Positions 10,701 to 22,029 of a DNA stretch of 64,000 bases are shown one piece after another (the stretch's first letter is position 1; each line of letters opens with the position of its first letter). The notes below the pieces were generated by a model. That model was given only the letters and a program-made list of their open reading frames with translations, was not told the origin of the DNA and searched no databases. The translations under genes were made by a program, and so were the position numbers. The DNA is from Phlebotomus papatasi (Eukaryota; Arthropoda; Insecta; Diptera; Psychodidae). The stretch lies in NCBI RefSeq assembly GCF_024763615.1, contig NC_077224.1, forward strand, positions 84,640,712-84,704,711, read 5' to 3'.

Positions 10701-13700
10701 ATTTCTGTAAATTCGAGTTTCCACTATTTACAGAAATTAATTTAAAAATAGGTGTCACTTGCACACATGAACACTATTCCTATAGATTAAATACAATATA
10801 AACCAACGCAATACATCCAATACATCTTTCAAAATTTAATTAGTAAAAAAATTAATATTTTGTTTTAAAATCGTAATACGAGAGAAAATATGGCGGTCCA
10901 GAGTTACACTTGCTTTTTTGGTACCCTTTCCTTGTTAATTTTTTTTTGTTTTTAAATTTTGTAAAAATTTTTGTTCTCAAAACGAAAATTTTAAATTAGG
11001 GGACAAAACAAGTTTCATGGTTATGGATCTAAATAGGTCAAACAATTGGATTGGATCTAAAAAGGTCAAAGTGGTCAAACAATTTAAATTTTAATTCGTA
11101 AGTTTTGCATGTACAGTGCCCGCTCTCTAATCCGGATCACCGTAATCCGGACAATTTATCGACGGTTATATTTAAAATCATTTTGAGGTCATGTATGCAG
11201 GTGTGTTCAGCTATGAAAATGAATTATCCTGTGATGTTTTGTTTAATAAATTATGTATAATAGCATAGAATTCTCTAATTGTGTCTCTTTAAGCTTTTTT
11301 AAAACCTTTATTCTAATTCTAGAAAAAAAATCTTGCATTATATTTACGAGACGTTGAACAAATTCAAAAAATCCATCCGGATTACGAAGCGGACATCTGT
11401 CATATTGTCTCCCAATCATCCGGATAACGAAGCGGGCACTGTACTTAATTCGTGGATTGTCTATGATTTACGTAGATGTGTAATGTCTTTCAATATAATA
11501 ATATAATTTATTTCTATATTTATTCTCGATTTATTTCATTTAAAAAAAATACTTACAACTATTTACTCAAACGATTGTGAAACAAAAGTTATTGGTCTGT
11601 CTATACTATGAATTACTATGAAATCTATGAATTACTCTTGAGTATCAAGGAAACCAAAAATTGCAAAATAGTAATGCATTTTCATTCATGAGAATCACAG
11701 AAGCATAAGTGAATTCAGTCTTATTCGACAAAGAACTCACAACTACACACACAAAAGTATGTCTGAATATTGTAATTGGTAATTCACCACTGCCTTCCAT
11801 TGGAATTTTCCAGTTGGGAAATGACATTTTGAAGGAAAAGCAGTGACAATTTTTATTTTTCGTAAAATAAATATTCAGAAAGTGAGTCAAAAGTGTTCTT
11901 GCTATTCCAAAAAGTGTTGTGACTTAAAAAAAAATTAGATACTCGGGAAAAAACAAGAATAAACTAGAATTTTTGAAGTGAGATTGATGCAAATGTGTAT
12001 GTGTGTCGCTCGAACGCCGTCGTTGGAAGGGCAGTCGTTCGATTGCCTGTCTGTTTGGGCCATTATATCTCTATCCTACAATTTACGCTGTCAGCTCTTT
12101 AGAAGATCCTTATGGGATCATTTCAAGTATTTAGTTCTATAAGGCAGCTAATTTGCTAGTTAGGATAGCTTCCTCTATGATCTTGTTTTAGCTTAGAGAA
12201 GAAAATTAAATTTTGATGAACTTACAATTTCTCTAATGGTGTCAGAGGTCGTTTTAAAAGATCAATGGTTTCACCACAAAACATCTGCAATGCGTAAACT
12301 TTGACCTTCAGCACAATCAGAGAAGTTTTCACATAAACATCTGTTTCTCGTTTTTAAATTCCCACAGAGAAGTACAATTTCTAAATTAAAGGGCACGAAT
12401 TTTATGAAAATGATCAATAGTCGCATATGTTGCAAATGAAACAACATTGATTGAAAAGATTTTCAGTGTTTGACAAAGTTTTCACTAAATCACATCGCAA
12501 CAGTCATGCCTTTACGTGGCCATTTGGAGGTTTTTAACAAAATCAAACCAGAGATTGAACTTGGAATCTCGATTGCAAGCTTTTCGGTTACAAATCAATC
12601 ACTTAGAGATCGTGTACTTATTAGAAGTCCATTCCTTTCAATGGCAATATGCTTAATTTTAACATTGGTACATTTGGCAAATAAATTTGAAGGTCACTTA
12701 ACTACCAATTTAGTATTGGCTCTAATAATCTTTATTATAAGTTGCCAAATGGTCATTAAAACATTGTGGATGTGGTATGATCGAGATAATTTACTGAAGT
12801 TACTGAATAAGACAATATCCCTTCACAATGACCACGAGAATGAAGAGATTTGTGCAATTGCAGAGAAAAATCTAATAAAGTTCAACAATATTTGGATAGT
12901 TTGTTTCAAGTATAACAGTAGTTTTTTTTTTAAGTAAATTTGGTATGTCAATTAATTTTTTTTCTTGATTTTAGGTTTACATTCGCGGCAATCTATACAA
13001 CCGCCATATTATTCATAATTTACAATATTTTAAAAGGAGAAGATGGAATCTTTATTACAATACCATGCATTCCGATGAACTTTCGAGGACATTTGGAAAT
13101 TAAGTTTTCAATTCAATTTATACTGATTTTAATTGGTGGTTTATCTGGGCTCTACACTGATTTCGTAATAGTTTTCTTTAGTATTGAAATAATGGCAGCT
13201 TCTAACATTCTTTTTGACTACATTTCACTTCACAAAGATGTCATTCAGGAACATCCTGACGATCTCAAAATCATCACGGTCAGATTTTGTGAACTCGTAG
13301 AAAACATCAAGCTTTTCAACGATGTTATATCTCCTACGTCATTTATTCAATTTATTACCAGTGCCTTTCTGAGTGTTTTAGTATTCTTTAGCACTGGATT
13401 GAGCCCAAAGAATCTAGATGGATATTTACTGTGTTTTTGTATTGTTTTACAATTATTTTTACCATGTCTCTTTGGTGAATTTATCAAAATCGGAATGGAA
13501 AGACTATCGACAAATCTCTATCTAACCAATTGGTATGATCTTAAATTAAAAGATCAAAAATCTTTTCTAATTGTCCTGGGAATGACTCAGAAAAAATATG
13601 AATTGAAAGCTGCTGGATTGTACGACATTAACATCTATACGTTCATTCAGGTACACTTTAACATTATTTTTATTGAAAAGTTATTATATTATTAAAAAAT

Positions 13701-16700
13701 CATTATTTCAGATCGTTAAAATGGCCTTCTCTTGGTGTGCATTTATGTTTACGTTAGAAGTATATTGTTAAAAAAGTTAAAGAAGTTAGAACAACTCACA
13801 CGTTAGACTGTTAGGGTAAATGTCCTAATTCAAAACCATTTTCAGACGCTTTAACTTTGACAGAAGATTCAACACATTAAGTTCATATTTTTTGTGAAGA
13901 GAATTACATAAATTTGCTCCTTGACTCTTCTAGAATGTTACTGTTTTGTGAAAATTCTTCAGATATAATTTGAAAACTTCTTAAATACAAGAAAAATACA
14001 CGAGTGTAAAATGCTTCTATTGGAAGCAAATTAATCGAAATGGAGACAAGGGAAGTTTCTAATTGGAGACAAACAGTGTAAGTGAAACCGCGATGAAAGG
14101 CTTTCAAAACCTTGTTGTGTTGCTCTTGAGTGCAGGATTTGTTCTTATTCCTGGTCTTTTCTCCTTTCTCATCTAATACAATAAGAAAATCTCTCCAAAA
14201 ACTCATATTTCCGGGGTTTCCTATTGAAGCATTTACAGACACTTCAGAAAAACCCTTTTTGTTCACGAAATAGGTAATTATTTCATTTGAAAACTGCACG
14301 TACCGTTAACAATAAAGATTAGCACTTAATTTAACCGAAATTAGCCAGAAATATGACATAAATGTTAAACAAAACGAATAAACAATAGTCACCTCATAGT
14401 GTGTTTCATTGGAAAACATGGTCGATCGATGAAAAATTCGATGGTGAAAAGGTACACTTTTAATTTTTTTGAGAAATTAACAAATTAAAATTTGTGAATA
14501 TGACTGGATTTTCGCTTTATTTGGAGCACAATTAACTAAATAATGAAACTGTGGTATAGAAAATATATAAATATAATAATTTAGTACTGTATTTATCATG
14601 AAAACAGTGACATTTCCATTTGGAGTAGCGAAAAATTTCCATTTGGAGTAGGTTTTGAATTAGCTTAATTTACCCTATAAAAGAACTATTTTCCTAAAAA
14701 ATACTTTCCATGAAATAAAAACACGTATATTTTAGGTCCGCAGCATGTTTAATATTATCACTTCACTACTCACACAGAAATCACTAATATCTCTTTGCAT
14801 AAAATTAGCAAGCAAAATAATTCATCTATTTTGTAGTGCAACAAACATATTCTAGCGGCAAAACAACGAAGAAACAAACGTGTGGAATTTTCTTAGAAAA
14901 CTGTATGGAAAGGTAGTGGAATTTTCCGTAGAATTATATCTTGGATTTTCGCCAGGAATTAAGCAGGAATTTTCCTACAAAAAAGGAGGCGTTTTGCGGT
15001 AAAATCCATGGAAAATCCATAGGAAAACTTCTGGAATATCCCATGGAAAATTCCAGTGGCATCCGCGGACGTTTCCATGGACTTCCACTAGAAAGTGACG
15101 CTGGATTTCCATGGAATGTTGTTCAAATTTTTCATGAATGGCCATTTTCCACGGCTTCTCCTAGGAAAAATTCCATGGAATATTTTGCGGAAATTTAGCG
15201 TCCAAATTCCATGAAATGACTGGAATTTGGACGCAAAATTTCCAATGGAATTTCCGCGGAAGTTTGCTATGAGGTTTTGTAGGGGCCGAACGTCTTCTTA
15301 ACATCTACACAACCCAAAACGAAGAAACAAACGTGTGGAATTTTCTTAGAAAACTATATGGAAAGGTAGTGGAAATTTCCGTGGAATTATATCTTGGATT
15401 TTCCCTAGGAATTAAGCAGGAATTTTCCTACAAAAAAAGGAGGCGTTTTGCGGTAAAATCCATGGAAAATCCATAGGAAAACTTCTGGAATATTCCATGG
15501 AAAATTCCAGTGGAATCCGCGGACGTTTCACGTTTGACTTTCCATACAAACCTTCCATGGACTTCCATGGAAATTGACGTTGGATTTCTATTGTATGTCC
15601 ATGGAAAGGCCATTTTCCATGGCCTCCACCTAGGAAAAATGCCGTGGAAGACTGCAGCGTCAAATTCCACGGAATGAACGGAATTTGACGCTAAATTTCC
15701 AATGGAATTTCACTTGAAGTCTATGATGCCTATGATGGGTAATCTTGGATTCTTTTGGAAGAAAATTCTTCTGGAGGAATCCCCTGATAAGATTTCCTTT
15801 AGAAGGATTTTTTTATGGGGAAGAATTTTGGACCCGTCACTGTTGACTGAATCCTTAAATTCTTTCCATTGCTTGTATTATCACAAAATACCGAATGACT
15901 AGCGAAAAGCTCATATGATGGCAAAATCACTCTATACAGCAGATTAAATAATGTTTGCATTTTTGAGGTTACTTTTAACATAACCTCTAAAATTAATTAT
16001 TTCCCCTCTGATGGCAACATTTTTTTAGGTTAGAATAAAATGTTCAATACAGTGCTCGCTTCGTTATCCGGATGGATTTTTGAATTTTTTCAACGCCTCG
16101 AAAATATAATACAAGGTTTTTTTTTGTAAAATTAGAATAAAAGTTTTAAAGACGATTAAAAAAAAAAGATAATTAGAGAATTCTATGCTTATTATACTTC
16201 ATTTATTAAATAAAAACATTCCAAGATAATTCATTTTCATTGCTGAACACACATGCATACATAACCTCAAAATTATTTTAAATGTAACCGTCGAGAACTC
16301 GTCCGGATTACGGCGATCCGGATTAGAGAGCGGGCACTGTACATTTTTCTCCCATTTGTACCAATAATTTCTTTGATGGGAAAATTCTGCTTATTTTTTT
16401 TCGAAGAATTATCATCATAACCTCACATTACAAAAATTTGTATGCCATTTTTCCATAACCTCAAAAGTATTCTTGAAGTTTATTCAAAAATTCCACGACA
16501 GATTTTTTATTGGAAGAACACAAATTCACTTACCTGCGAGAGGAAATCCTCCAGCTCTTCCCGGGAAACTTCCTCTAGAGATTCCTTCTGCAAGAGATAT
16601 TCTGCAAAATTCTGAGTGGGAGTTGATCTATTGAGACTGAGTTTCTGGTAGAAAAAAGTCGTCATCAGCGAAAAGGGGGCAATTTTCTTTTTTAGCTGAG

Positions 16701-18721
16701 ATTTTTCTAGTTCAGACGAGAACTTTAGGAAATCCTTCATGGTTTCCACGATCGTGACAATTGAGAGTCTGGCAATTTCTTTGATCTCTTCCGTGTAGGT
16801 CTCTAGGGTCCATCGACTGTTGTCCAGGACTCTGCCAGCAATTGAGAGGACTTTTGCTGCATCTTGGGAGAAGGAACTCTTCTGGGAGATCACAGAGAAG
16901 ATGGTCATTATGGCCAGGATACCCTTTTCGTTGTGTTTTTCCACATATTCTACGAGGCTGTAGTAGAGAGCTTTGAGGATTTTATTCTTCCGGAGGAGTC
17001 CACAATTCAGCAGGCGACAGATCCAGTTGGCCAGGAGGCGACTGGTTGTCCGGAGAGTTGGGAATAGGATGAGATCTGTTATGATTTCTTCCAAATGATT
17101 TTCTGTAATTTTTGAGGTTAGTTGCAGCAACTGCAATGCAACTTTCATATCCTTTTCGTGATCAATCACCCAGATACTCATCTCTGAGATGGTTTCCCGG
17201 GGATTCTGGGCCAGGAGCTTTAGGTAGGCAGATTCTGACCATCTCTTGGATGCCAAGAGATTCCGGAGATCATCCCGGAAGGTGTTTTTTCGAATACAAT
17301 GGCCTGGAAGGTAGTAGAGTTCTGTGGTCAGAAGATGAACAGCTTCCTTGATTGGAAGCACAGAAAGACCTTGGAGAAGAATATTCCCGATGATATCTTC
17401 ATTGTCAGAGTCAGAATTTTGCATGAATTTGGCCAAATTGACAAAATCTTCCAAGAGAAGAATTTTTATATTTTCCTGAATTGTTTCCAGGCATTCTCGA
17501 TTTTCCAGGACAAGTTCCCCACGAGACATCAAGTCTCTCATCCAAAGGGCTTTCTGCTCAGGATTTGTTAGACTGTCCAGTTGCGTCAGGACTTCCCCAA
17601 TTGTGGCCTCATTGGCCACTTGCTTTTCGTTTTTTGGATCCCGGATTAGGCATTTTATCTGTTGGAAAACTCCATGTTTCAGACCATTTTCCTCCTTTGG
17701 AATCACATCCAACTCCATGGCTACATTCTGGATGGCATCCTGGAGAGTTACACCAGGCTCAACATCCACTTCCACCCATTGACAGAAGGTCAGAACTGTG
17801 ACTCCGTCAACGAGATTCTGAAGCTTATTCAGGAGTTTCTCATTCAATTTCTCAATATTTGGATGAATTTCATCCTCATCGACCCTCACAACTTCCTCCA
17901 GAAAAGCCCTTTTGTAAATTTCCGGACAATTCTCTTCCCTTTCCCGATTCACAAAGATTTTCATGCACTCCACTGAAATCCTCAAAAAATGCCTAACCAT
18001 CTGCCCTTGGTGAATATAAAACTGATTTCTCTGCATATTGGGATAATCCTCACGATCTCCCTTAAAATAATCCCCCATGAAAGTCAAGCAATACCCAGAA
18101 GCAATTTCCCAATCTGTCTCATTCGCCAAACTTCTCCTGCGACTGAAATTTTCATAAAGAGCCACAATTACCTTAACTGCCCAGCTGAGATCCTTCTCCT
18201 TATCCAAGTGCTGCATGGCATCCGGAAAAATCACCATCAAATCACAAAGCAGTGTTATAGGTGCCAAAGAAAGCAACTCCAAAAAAGCTTCCTTGAGATT
18301 GAGTCTCCACACCAAAATATAGAAGAGATTCCTGGACAATTCAGGCAACTCATTCCCCAAACTCACAAACAGAGGTTCATCTGGGAAGGCACTCCTAAAT
18401 CCCGTATCCATATTTGCAACGAGAAACAACAGAATCTCCCGGAGACTTTCCTGCCCCTCCGGACAAACCTTAAAATCCACCCCAATAACATTTTCCTTCA
18501 CCAGAAACTTGTGGATTTGCCTAATGAGATCATTTACAAAGAATGCAGACTCTGAAAAGCGGTAAAAGCCAGAAGTCAGAAAATTAATTAAAATTTTAAA
18601 GAAACAAAAGGAGCTTTTTGAGGTTACCTTTGAATGATTGGATATTCACAAGTGGTTTCACCAAGTCATTGAAATTATTCACAATTTTGGAAAACTCCGT
18701 AAGCAGAGGAGTCTTTTCCAT
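7783..18721 (-). CDS. Alpha-helical solenoid protein, three exons (possible FIRRM/C1orf112-like)
   Basis: Exons on the minus strand are 18721-18628, 18551-16534 and 8226-7783. Splice sites are AAAG|gtaacc...tttcag|AG, then TCGCAG|gtaagt...tttcag|AAAATT. All joins keep phase and give 851 residues. The start is the ATG at 18721, giving MEKTPLLTEFSK. The product is almost entirely predicted amphipathic helix, rich in leucine, with no enzyme motif, signal peptide or membrane segment, as in HEAT/ARM-type scaffolds. Its length is very close to vertebrate FIRRM/C1orf112 (about 853), a partner of FIGNL1 in recombination. A weak resemblance can be argued around 'SRWTLE', but I could not establish homology, so the function is left open. 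The second intron is 8.3 kb and contains an odorant receptor on the other strand. A minus-strand AATAAA at 7648-7643 would put the 3' UTR across exon 2 of the HIUase gene. Confidence 0.85.
8411..8932. mobile_element. TTAA-flanked MITE (piggyBac-like ends)
   Basis: The left end reads TTAACCCTTTAAGGACGA and the right end is the complement of TTAACCCTTTAACGACGA. That is one mismatch in 18 bases including the TTAA target sequence typical of piggyBac-class insertion. The 522-bp body is AT-rich and has no transposase. It lies in the large intron of the solenoid gene. Confidence 0.75.
9150..9305. repeat. GGAAATTCC-rich palindromic repeat
   Basis: A stretch packed with short variants of 'ggaattttcc', 'ccatgg' and 'ttccacg' on both strands. 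It resembles in style the duplicated element at 14865-15715, and is probably a diverged or partial relative. Boundaries are approximate. Confidence 0.4.
9456..9751 (+). mobile_element. Truncated copy of the GGGTAAATGTCC element
   Basis: It begins GGGTAAATGTCCTAATTC and follows the left 290 bases of the full copy at 13812-14676 with roughly 85-90% identity by eye. Shared phrases include 'cagaagattcaacacatt', 'aatgcttctattgga' and 'gaaaccgcga'. The right half and right terminal repeat are absent. Confidence 0.75.
11112..11444 (-). mobile_element. CAGTGCCCGC MITE, copy 1 (TA target)
   Basis: Terminal inverted repeats begin CAGTGCCCGCTCTCTAATCC at one end and CAGTGCCCGCTTCGTTATCC at the other, flanked by TA as expected for the Tc1/mariner/pogo superfamily. 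The 330-bp body encodes nothing. Five copies lie in this window, in both orientations (11112, 16048, 19246, 20940, 55472). Orientation here is relative to the 55472 copy. Confidence 0.8.
12506..13771 (+). CDS. Insect odorant receptor (7tm_6 family)
   Basis: Three exons: 12506-12909, 12975-13650 and 13712-13771. Introns of 65 and 61 bp obey GT-AG (AA|gtataa...ttttag|GTTT; CAG|gtacac...tttcag|ATC). They join in frame to give 379 residues from the ATG at 12506 (MPLRGHLEVF). The frame stays open about 50 bases upstream, so a longer N terminus or an extra exon is possible. Several hydrophobic segments are evident. The C-terminal part carries the conserved receptor block, with NWYDL, then KSFLIVLGMTQKK, then YDINIYTFIQIVKMAFSW, typical of the last helices. 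Members act as odorant-tuned subunits of cation channels with Orco in antennal neurons. The ligand cannot be told. The gene sits wholly within the large intron of the solenoid gene on the opposite strand. No stop or frameshift is seen. Confidence 0.9.
13812..14676 (+). mobile_element. Full-length GGGTAAATGTCC element with TIRs
   Basis: The left end GGGTAAATGTCCTAATTC continues to AAAACC. It is mirrored by the right end (complement of 'ggttttgaattagcttaatttaccc'), giving imperfect terminal repeats of about 24 bases, each next to TA. At about 865 bp it is long for a MITE. On the minus strand a 131-residue frame (14299-13904) runs through it with some non-repetitive composition (GFSEVSVNASIGNPGNMSFW). 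It may be a transposase scrap, but I cannot place it in a family. Confidence 0.7.
14865..15715 (+). repeat. Tandem duplication of a palindrome-rich element
   Basis: Two copies, about 14865-15262 and 15318-15715, start with 'aacgaagaaacaaacgtgtg' and are offset by 453 bp. They match closely through phrases such as 'aattaagcaggaattttcct' and 'aggaggcgttttgcgg'. Each copy ends in a small hairpin (ttggacgc / gcgtccaa in copy 1). The second copy has an extra 'cgtttgactttccatacaaa' inside. The many ccatgg and ttccatgg palindromes suggest a MITE with internal subrepeats. No protein is encoded. Confidence 0.75.
16048..16341 (+). mobile_element. CAGTGCCCGC MITE, copy 2
   Basis: The ends CAGTGCTCGCTTCGTTATCC and the complement of CAGTGCCCGCTCTCTAATCC are each bordered by TA, with a body of about 294 bp. 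The internal 'gaattctatgc' and 'acacacatgcatacataacc' phrases match the other copies. It lies in the large intron of the solenoid gene, just 3' of exon 2. Confidence 0.8.
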
Positions 18722-19245
18722 CTTGATAAACCGGAGAAAATCACGAAAAAACACTACTTTTTTGAGAAATTAAATGCCGAATGTTCTTAGATTCCAAGCC
18801 CTTCCAAACTTCCCGGCCGGCCATCTACTCTCTACAAACTCAGTACAAAAACTGTACATAATACTTAACGGCCCATCCGAAAAAATTTATTCACTTTCAA
18901 AAGAAGTAGGGGAGACCGGGGAGATTTGGGACACTTTTCCATTTTGACTTTGAGACAGTATTCCAAAAAATCACGATAGTGTATTACAATTTCATGCGGT
19001 CTATAGGATACTTATAGGAGGATACCTATAGGAGTTTTCTTGGAGAAAATAAAACATTTAACTTGACGCTTTGTCCCAAACCTCCCCGATGTGGGGCGGT
19101 ATGGGACGCAAAAGGGGATGTTTGGGACGCGTTTTTTTCTCGCATAATTTTCATAATTGAAGCATGACAATTAATTTCAAATTAGATTAAAAATATTTCT
19201 AACAGAAAAATAAAAATGTTTAATCACTTCATACTTAAAACTTAA
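18722..19245. other. Upstream region of the solenoid gene
   Basis: The first 150 bases upstream of the ATG should hold the promoter and 5' UTR; no TATA box is obvious. From 18907 a segment starts with AGGGGAGACCGGGG, and its text repeats 'ttgggac' and 'tgtcccaaacctcccc'. The same 14-base start is found at 48187, and a variant at about 42533, so it marks another dispersed element. Confidence 0.5.
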
Positions 19246-19428
19246 TACAATGCCCGCTCTCTAATCCGGATCGGCGTAATCCGGACAAGTTCTCGACGGT
19301 GACATATAAAATAATTTTAAAGTTATGTATCTAATGTATGCATGTCTGTTCACCAATGAAAATGAATTATCTTGTGAAGTTTTTGTTTAATAAATGAAGT
19401 ATAATAACATAGAATTCTCTAATTAGAG
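19246..19428 (-). mobile_element. CAGTGCCCGC MITE, copy 3 (truncated)
   Basis: It starts CAATGCCCGCTCTCTAATCC and follows the family for about 180 bp to 'gaattctctaatta', where homology stops before the second terminal repeat. Confidence 0.7.
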
Positions 19429-19517
19429 TGCAGGCATTACATATGGCCACATTAACCCTCTAATAGTGTTGTCTTTAATATTCAAAAACAGTAATTGAAT
19501 AATTTTGTCTAGGGTAA

Positions 19518-20479
19518 TTAACTCTTTCGCGTCACACTCTTATTCAGCAGATGATTTCATGTAAAATTGAGTTTTCCCTAATGCTTTATGATCAAATCTA
19601 ATAGTTCAGAGGAAAAAAAATTTCCATTGCGTGAAAACCCGGAAAAACCCCGGGTCATATATGACCCTATTGTCCTCAAGGGAAGTGTACATACCATTTT
19701 CAAAATCTATATCACGGGCGTTTTAAAAGTTTTTTTTTTGCTTGAAGTTACTAATTTGGCCAAAGCCATGGCAAACTGGATTGTCTTGATGAACACTGTA
19801 CTCTTGGTGTTCGAGGAATCTTCCTGGTAATCCCTTGAACAGTCACTGTCACAATATTTTGAGTGATATTTGGCAAAAATAAACTTATCCACATATTTAT
19901 TCACACACAATACAATTGCACAATATGAGACGCTTGCAGAATACTCTAAACTAAAATATTGCAAAATATGTTATAATTCATCAGATATAAGATGAAATGT
20001 CCAGGAGCAAGATGTCCCACCTGCATTTCACAAAGAAAAACAATGTACCAACTACATTTCGCTATAGGTTTGGGACGAAAACACTGTTACCCTTGCCGAC
20101 AATAGGGTCATATATGACCTGGAAAATTCTACACGCTTTTCTGGAAAATTGAGAGTAGTTTATTATATCAAAATATGCAATATACAATCTTTGGATATTC
20201 TATTTTGTGTTTCTAAAGAACTTTTTGCTGAAAAAAATAAATTAATATAAAAAATTTTAAAAAAGAAAAATCATTTCACAAAGTTCGAAATTCGTGATTT
20301 TTGATCTCAAATATTTTCTTTTCCTGAATATCTGGAGTCTTGAGAAAATTAACCAAGAATCTTAGATCATTCTATTATGATGTGGTGCACAAACCGATAG
20401 ATCTCAATTAATGTAAATAGTCAAAAGAGAATTGTTTTTCCCCGGATCATATATGACCCTAATGACGCGAAAGAGTTAA
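19518..20479. mobile_element. TTAA-flanked element with internal GGTCATATATGACC palindromes
   Basis: Both ends read TTAACTCTTTCGCGTCA inward, a perfect 17-base inverted repeat including the TTAA target, as in piggyBac-type insertions. Inside, the 14-base palindrome GGTCATATATGACC occurs at 19653-19666 and 20106-20119, with a near copy (GATCATATATGACC) at 20445-20458. The first two are themselves the ends of a longer inverted repeat (about 19651-19682 against 20091-20120), which suggests one element inside another. No transposase frame is visible. Confidence 0.75.
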
Positions 20480-20939
20480 GTAAAAAATAAAAGTGTATAA
20501 TCTCTGAAACTTTTATATTTTTAATAAATAATAAATTAATTAATATTTTTAATAACTTTTATAAAAATATGTTCCCAGATTACACTGCTAGCTAATGATA
20601 AAAAAATGTTTTGATTATTTATCGCTAATATAAAATACACAGAGGAAAACTGAGACATCAAAATATACTATTTTTATCAATTTAAAAAAAATGTTCATAG
20701 AATTTAAAAACCAAAAATAAAAAAAAGTAATTATTTTCTCATTATGAATAGCCCCGAGTCTTCAACGGTTTTTTCATATTCAAAATGAACGCTAACTTTC
20801 CAGTTTTCCAGTTTTGTATAACAGTCGGAACCCGGCCGACTATTCGTACTGACTTCCCAAATCGTACTGAGTATTTACAGTGTATTTATGTGAGGAAAAT
20901 ACTAGTTTCCACACTTACTACGTATTTACGTGAAAGATA

Positions 20940-21230
20940 CACAGTGCCCGCTTTGTAATCCGGATCAATTTTTTTTTTAATTTTTTCAACGTCTTGAAAA
21001 TATAATTCAAGGTTTTTATTGTAGAATTTGAATAAAAGTTTTAAAGAAGTTTAAAAATACATAATTAGATAATTCTATGCTATTATACTTCATTTATTAA
21101 ACAAAAACATGACAAGATAATTCATTTTTATTGATAAACACATATGCATACATGACCTCAAAATTATTTTAAATGGAACCGTCGATAACTCGTCCGGATT
21201 ATGCTGATCCGGATTAGAGCGGGCACTGTA
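20940..21230 (+). mobile_element. CAGTGCCCGC MITE, copy 4
   Basis: Ends CAGTGCCCGCTTTGTAATCC and the complement of CAGTGCCCGCTCTAATCCGG enclose a body of about 290 bp with the family's internal phrases. Confidence 0.8.
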
Positions 21231-21331
21231 CGAATTTAACAGAGCGATACAACTTTAACGAGATGTCAAATCTCGTAATTTTATTGACAGGCTCTGTTCA
21301 GAACGAGATTTTATATGAACGAGATTTGCGA

Positions 21332-21569
21332 TACAGTAGACTCACTCTCAATTGGGCATTTGTGGCAAAATGTCATCCGGTTTATCGATAGATTTGGTCG
21401 TCAAAGCCTTTGTAAATTCCACAAAAAACGTTCAATTATCAAGAATCACGATAAAATAGGAAGAACTACAACGAATTTGAGCGAATTAGCTTCATAATTA
21501 AACGTGAAAATTGTCAACAAAATTTTGCGCCCGATTGAAAAAGAGCCGATTGAGTGAGAGTCTACTGTA
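21332..21569 (-). mobile_element. CAGTAGACTCTC MITE (pogo/Tigger-like), copy 1
   Basis: A 238-bp element bordered by TA, with inverted ends CAGTAGACTCACTCTCAATT and CAGTAGACTCTCACTCAATC. Full copies at 39448-39684 and 54544-54781 share nearly the whole sequence, including 'ccggtttatcgatag' and 'aaacgtgaaaattgtcaac'. The CAGTAGA(C/G)TCTC start is typical of pogo/Tigger-class MITEs. Confidence 0.8.
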
Positions 21570-22029
21570 CAACCCTGAGTGGTGAATTTTATAAAATACG
21601 AATTCCAACCTCAAAACGTCTCATAACTATTGGACACTTTCATAGGTGCCGCAAAGTACGAGATTCTCTGTTTTTGTGTGATTTTCGAGAGGAAAAAAAT
21701 AAAGAAAAAATTCTTTTACTACTTGTTTCCTTAGTTGAAGTTGATAAATATTTAATTCACTAAAATAAAGTGTTTTTTCCTTGGAAAATTGGATATATAA
21801 TATTTTTTAAATTGATTTTATAACAATCCCAAATTTTTTTCAACTGATTGATCATGCTACTTACATTATTGCTCGCTAAAAGGGGATTATTCTCATTATT
21901 CTTTTTCTTATCGCATAAAACAGTCTAGAATAATCTGAAGACACTTCCGGGAGATGAAAAAGACTGCAATTTTCGGCGGTAGATCATTTAAATCCGCTTC
22001 TTAATCCAACTGACTTCCTGGGAATAAAG

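Noticed and set aside
12470..12505. Upstream extension of the odorant receptor (MTKFSL...)
   Set aside because: Position 12470 is TTG, not ATG. The first in-frame ATG is 12506. An upstream exon is possible but not shown.
17989..18555. 188-residue plus-strand frame
   Set aside because: It is antisense to the large exon of the solenoid gene, which has splice sites and a coherent frame. It is a shadow.
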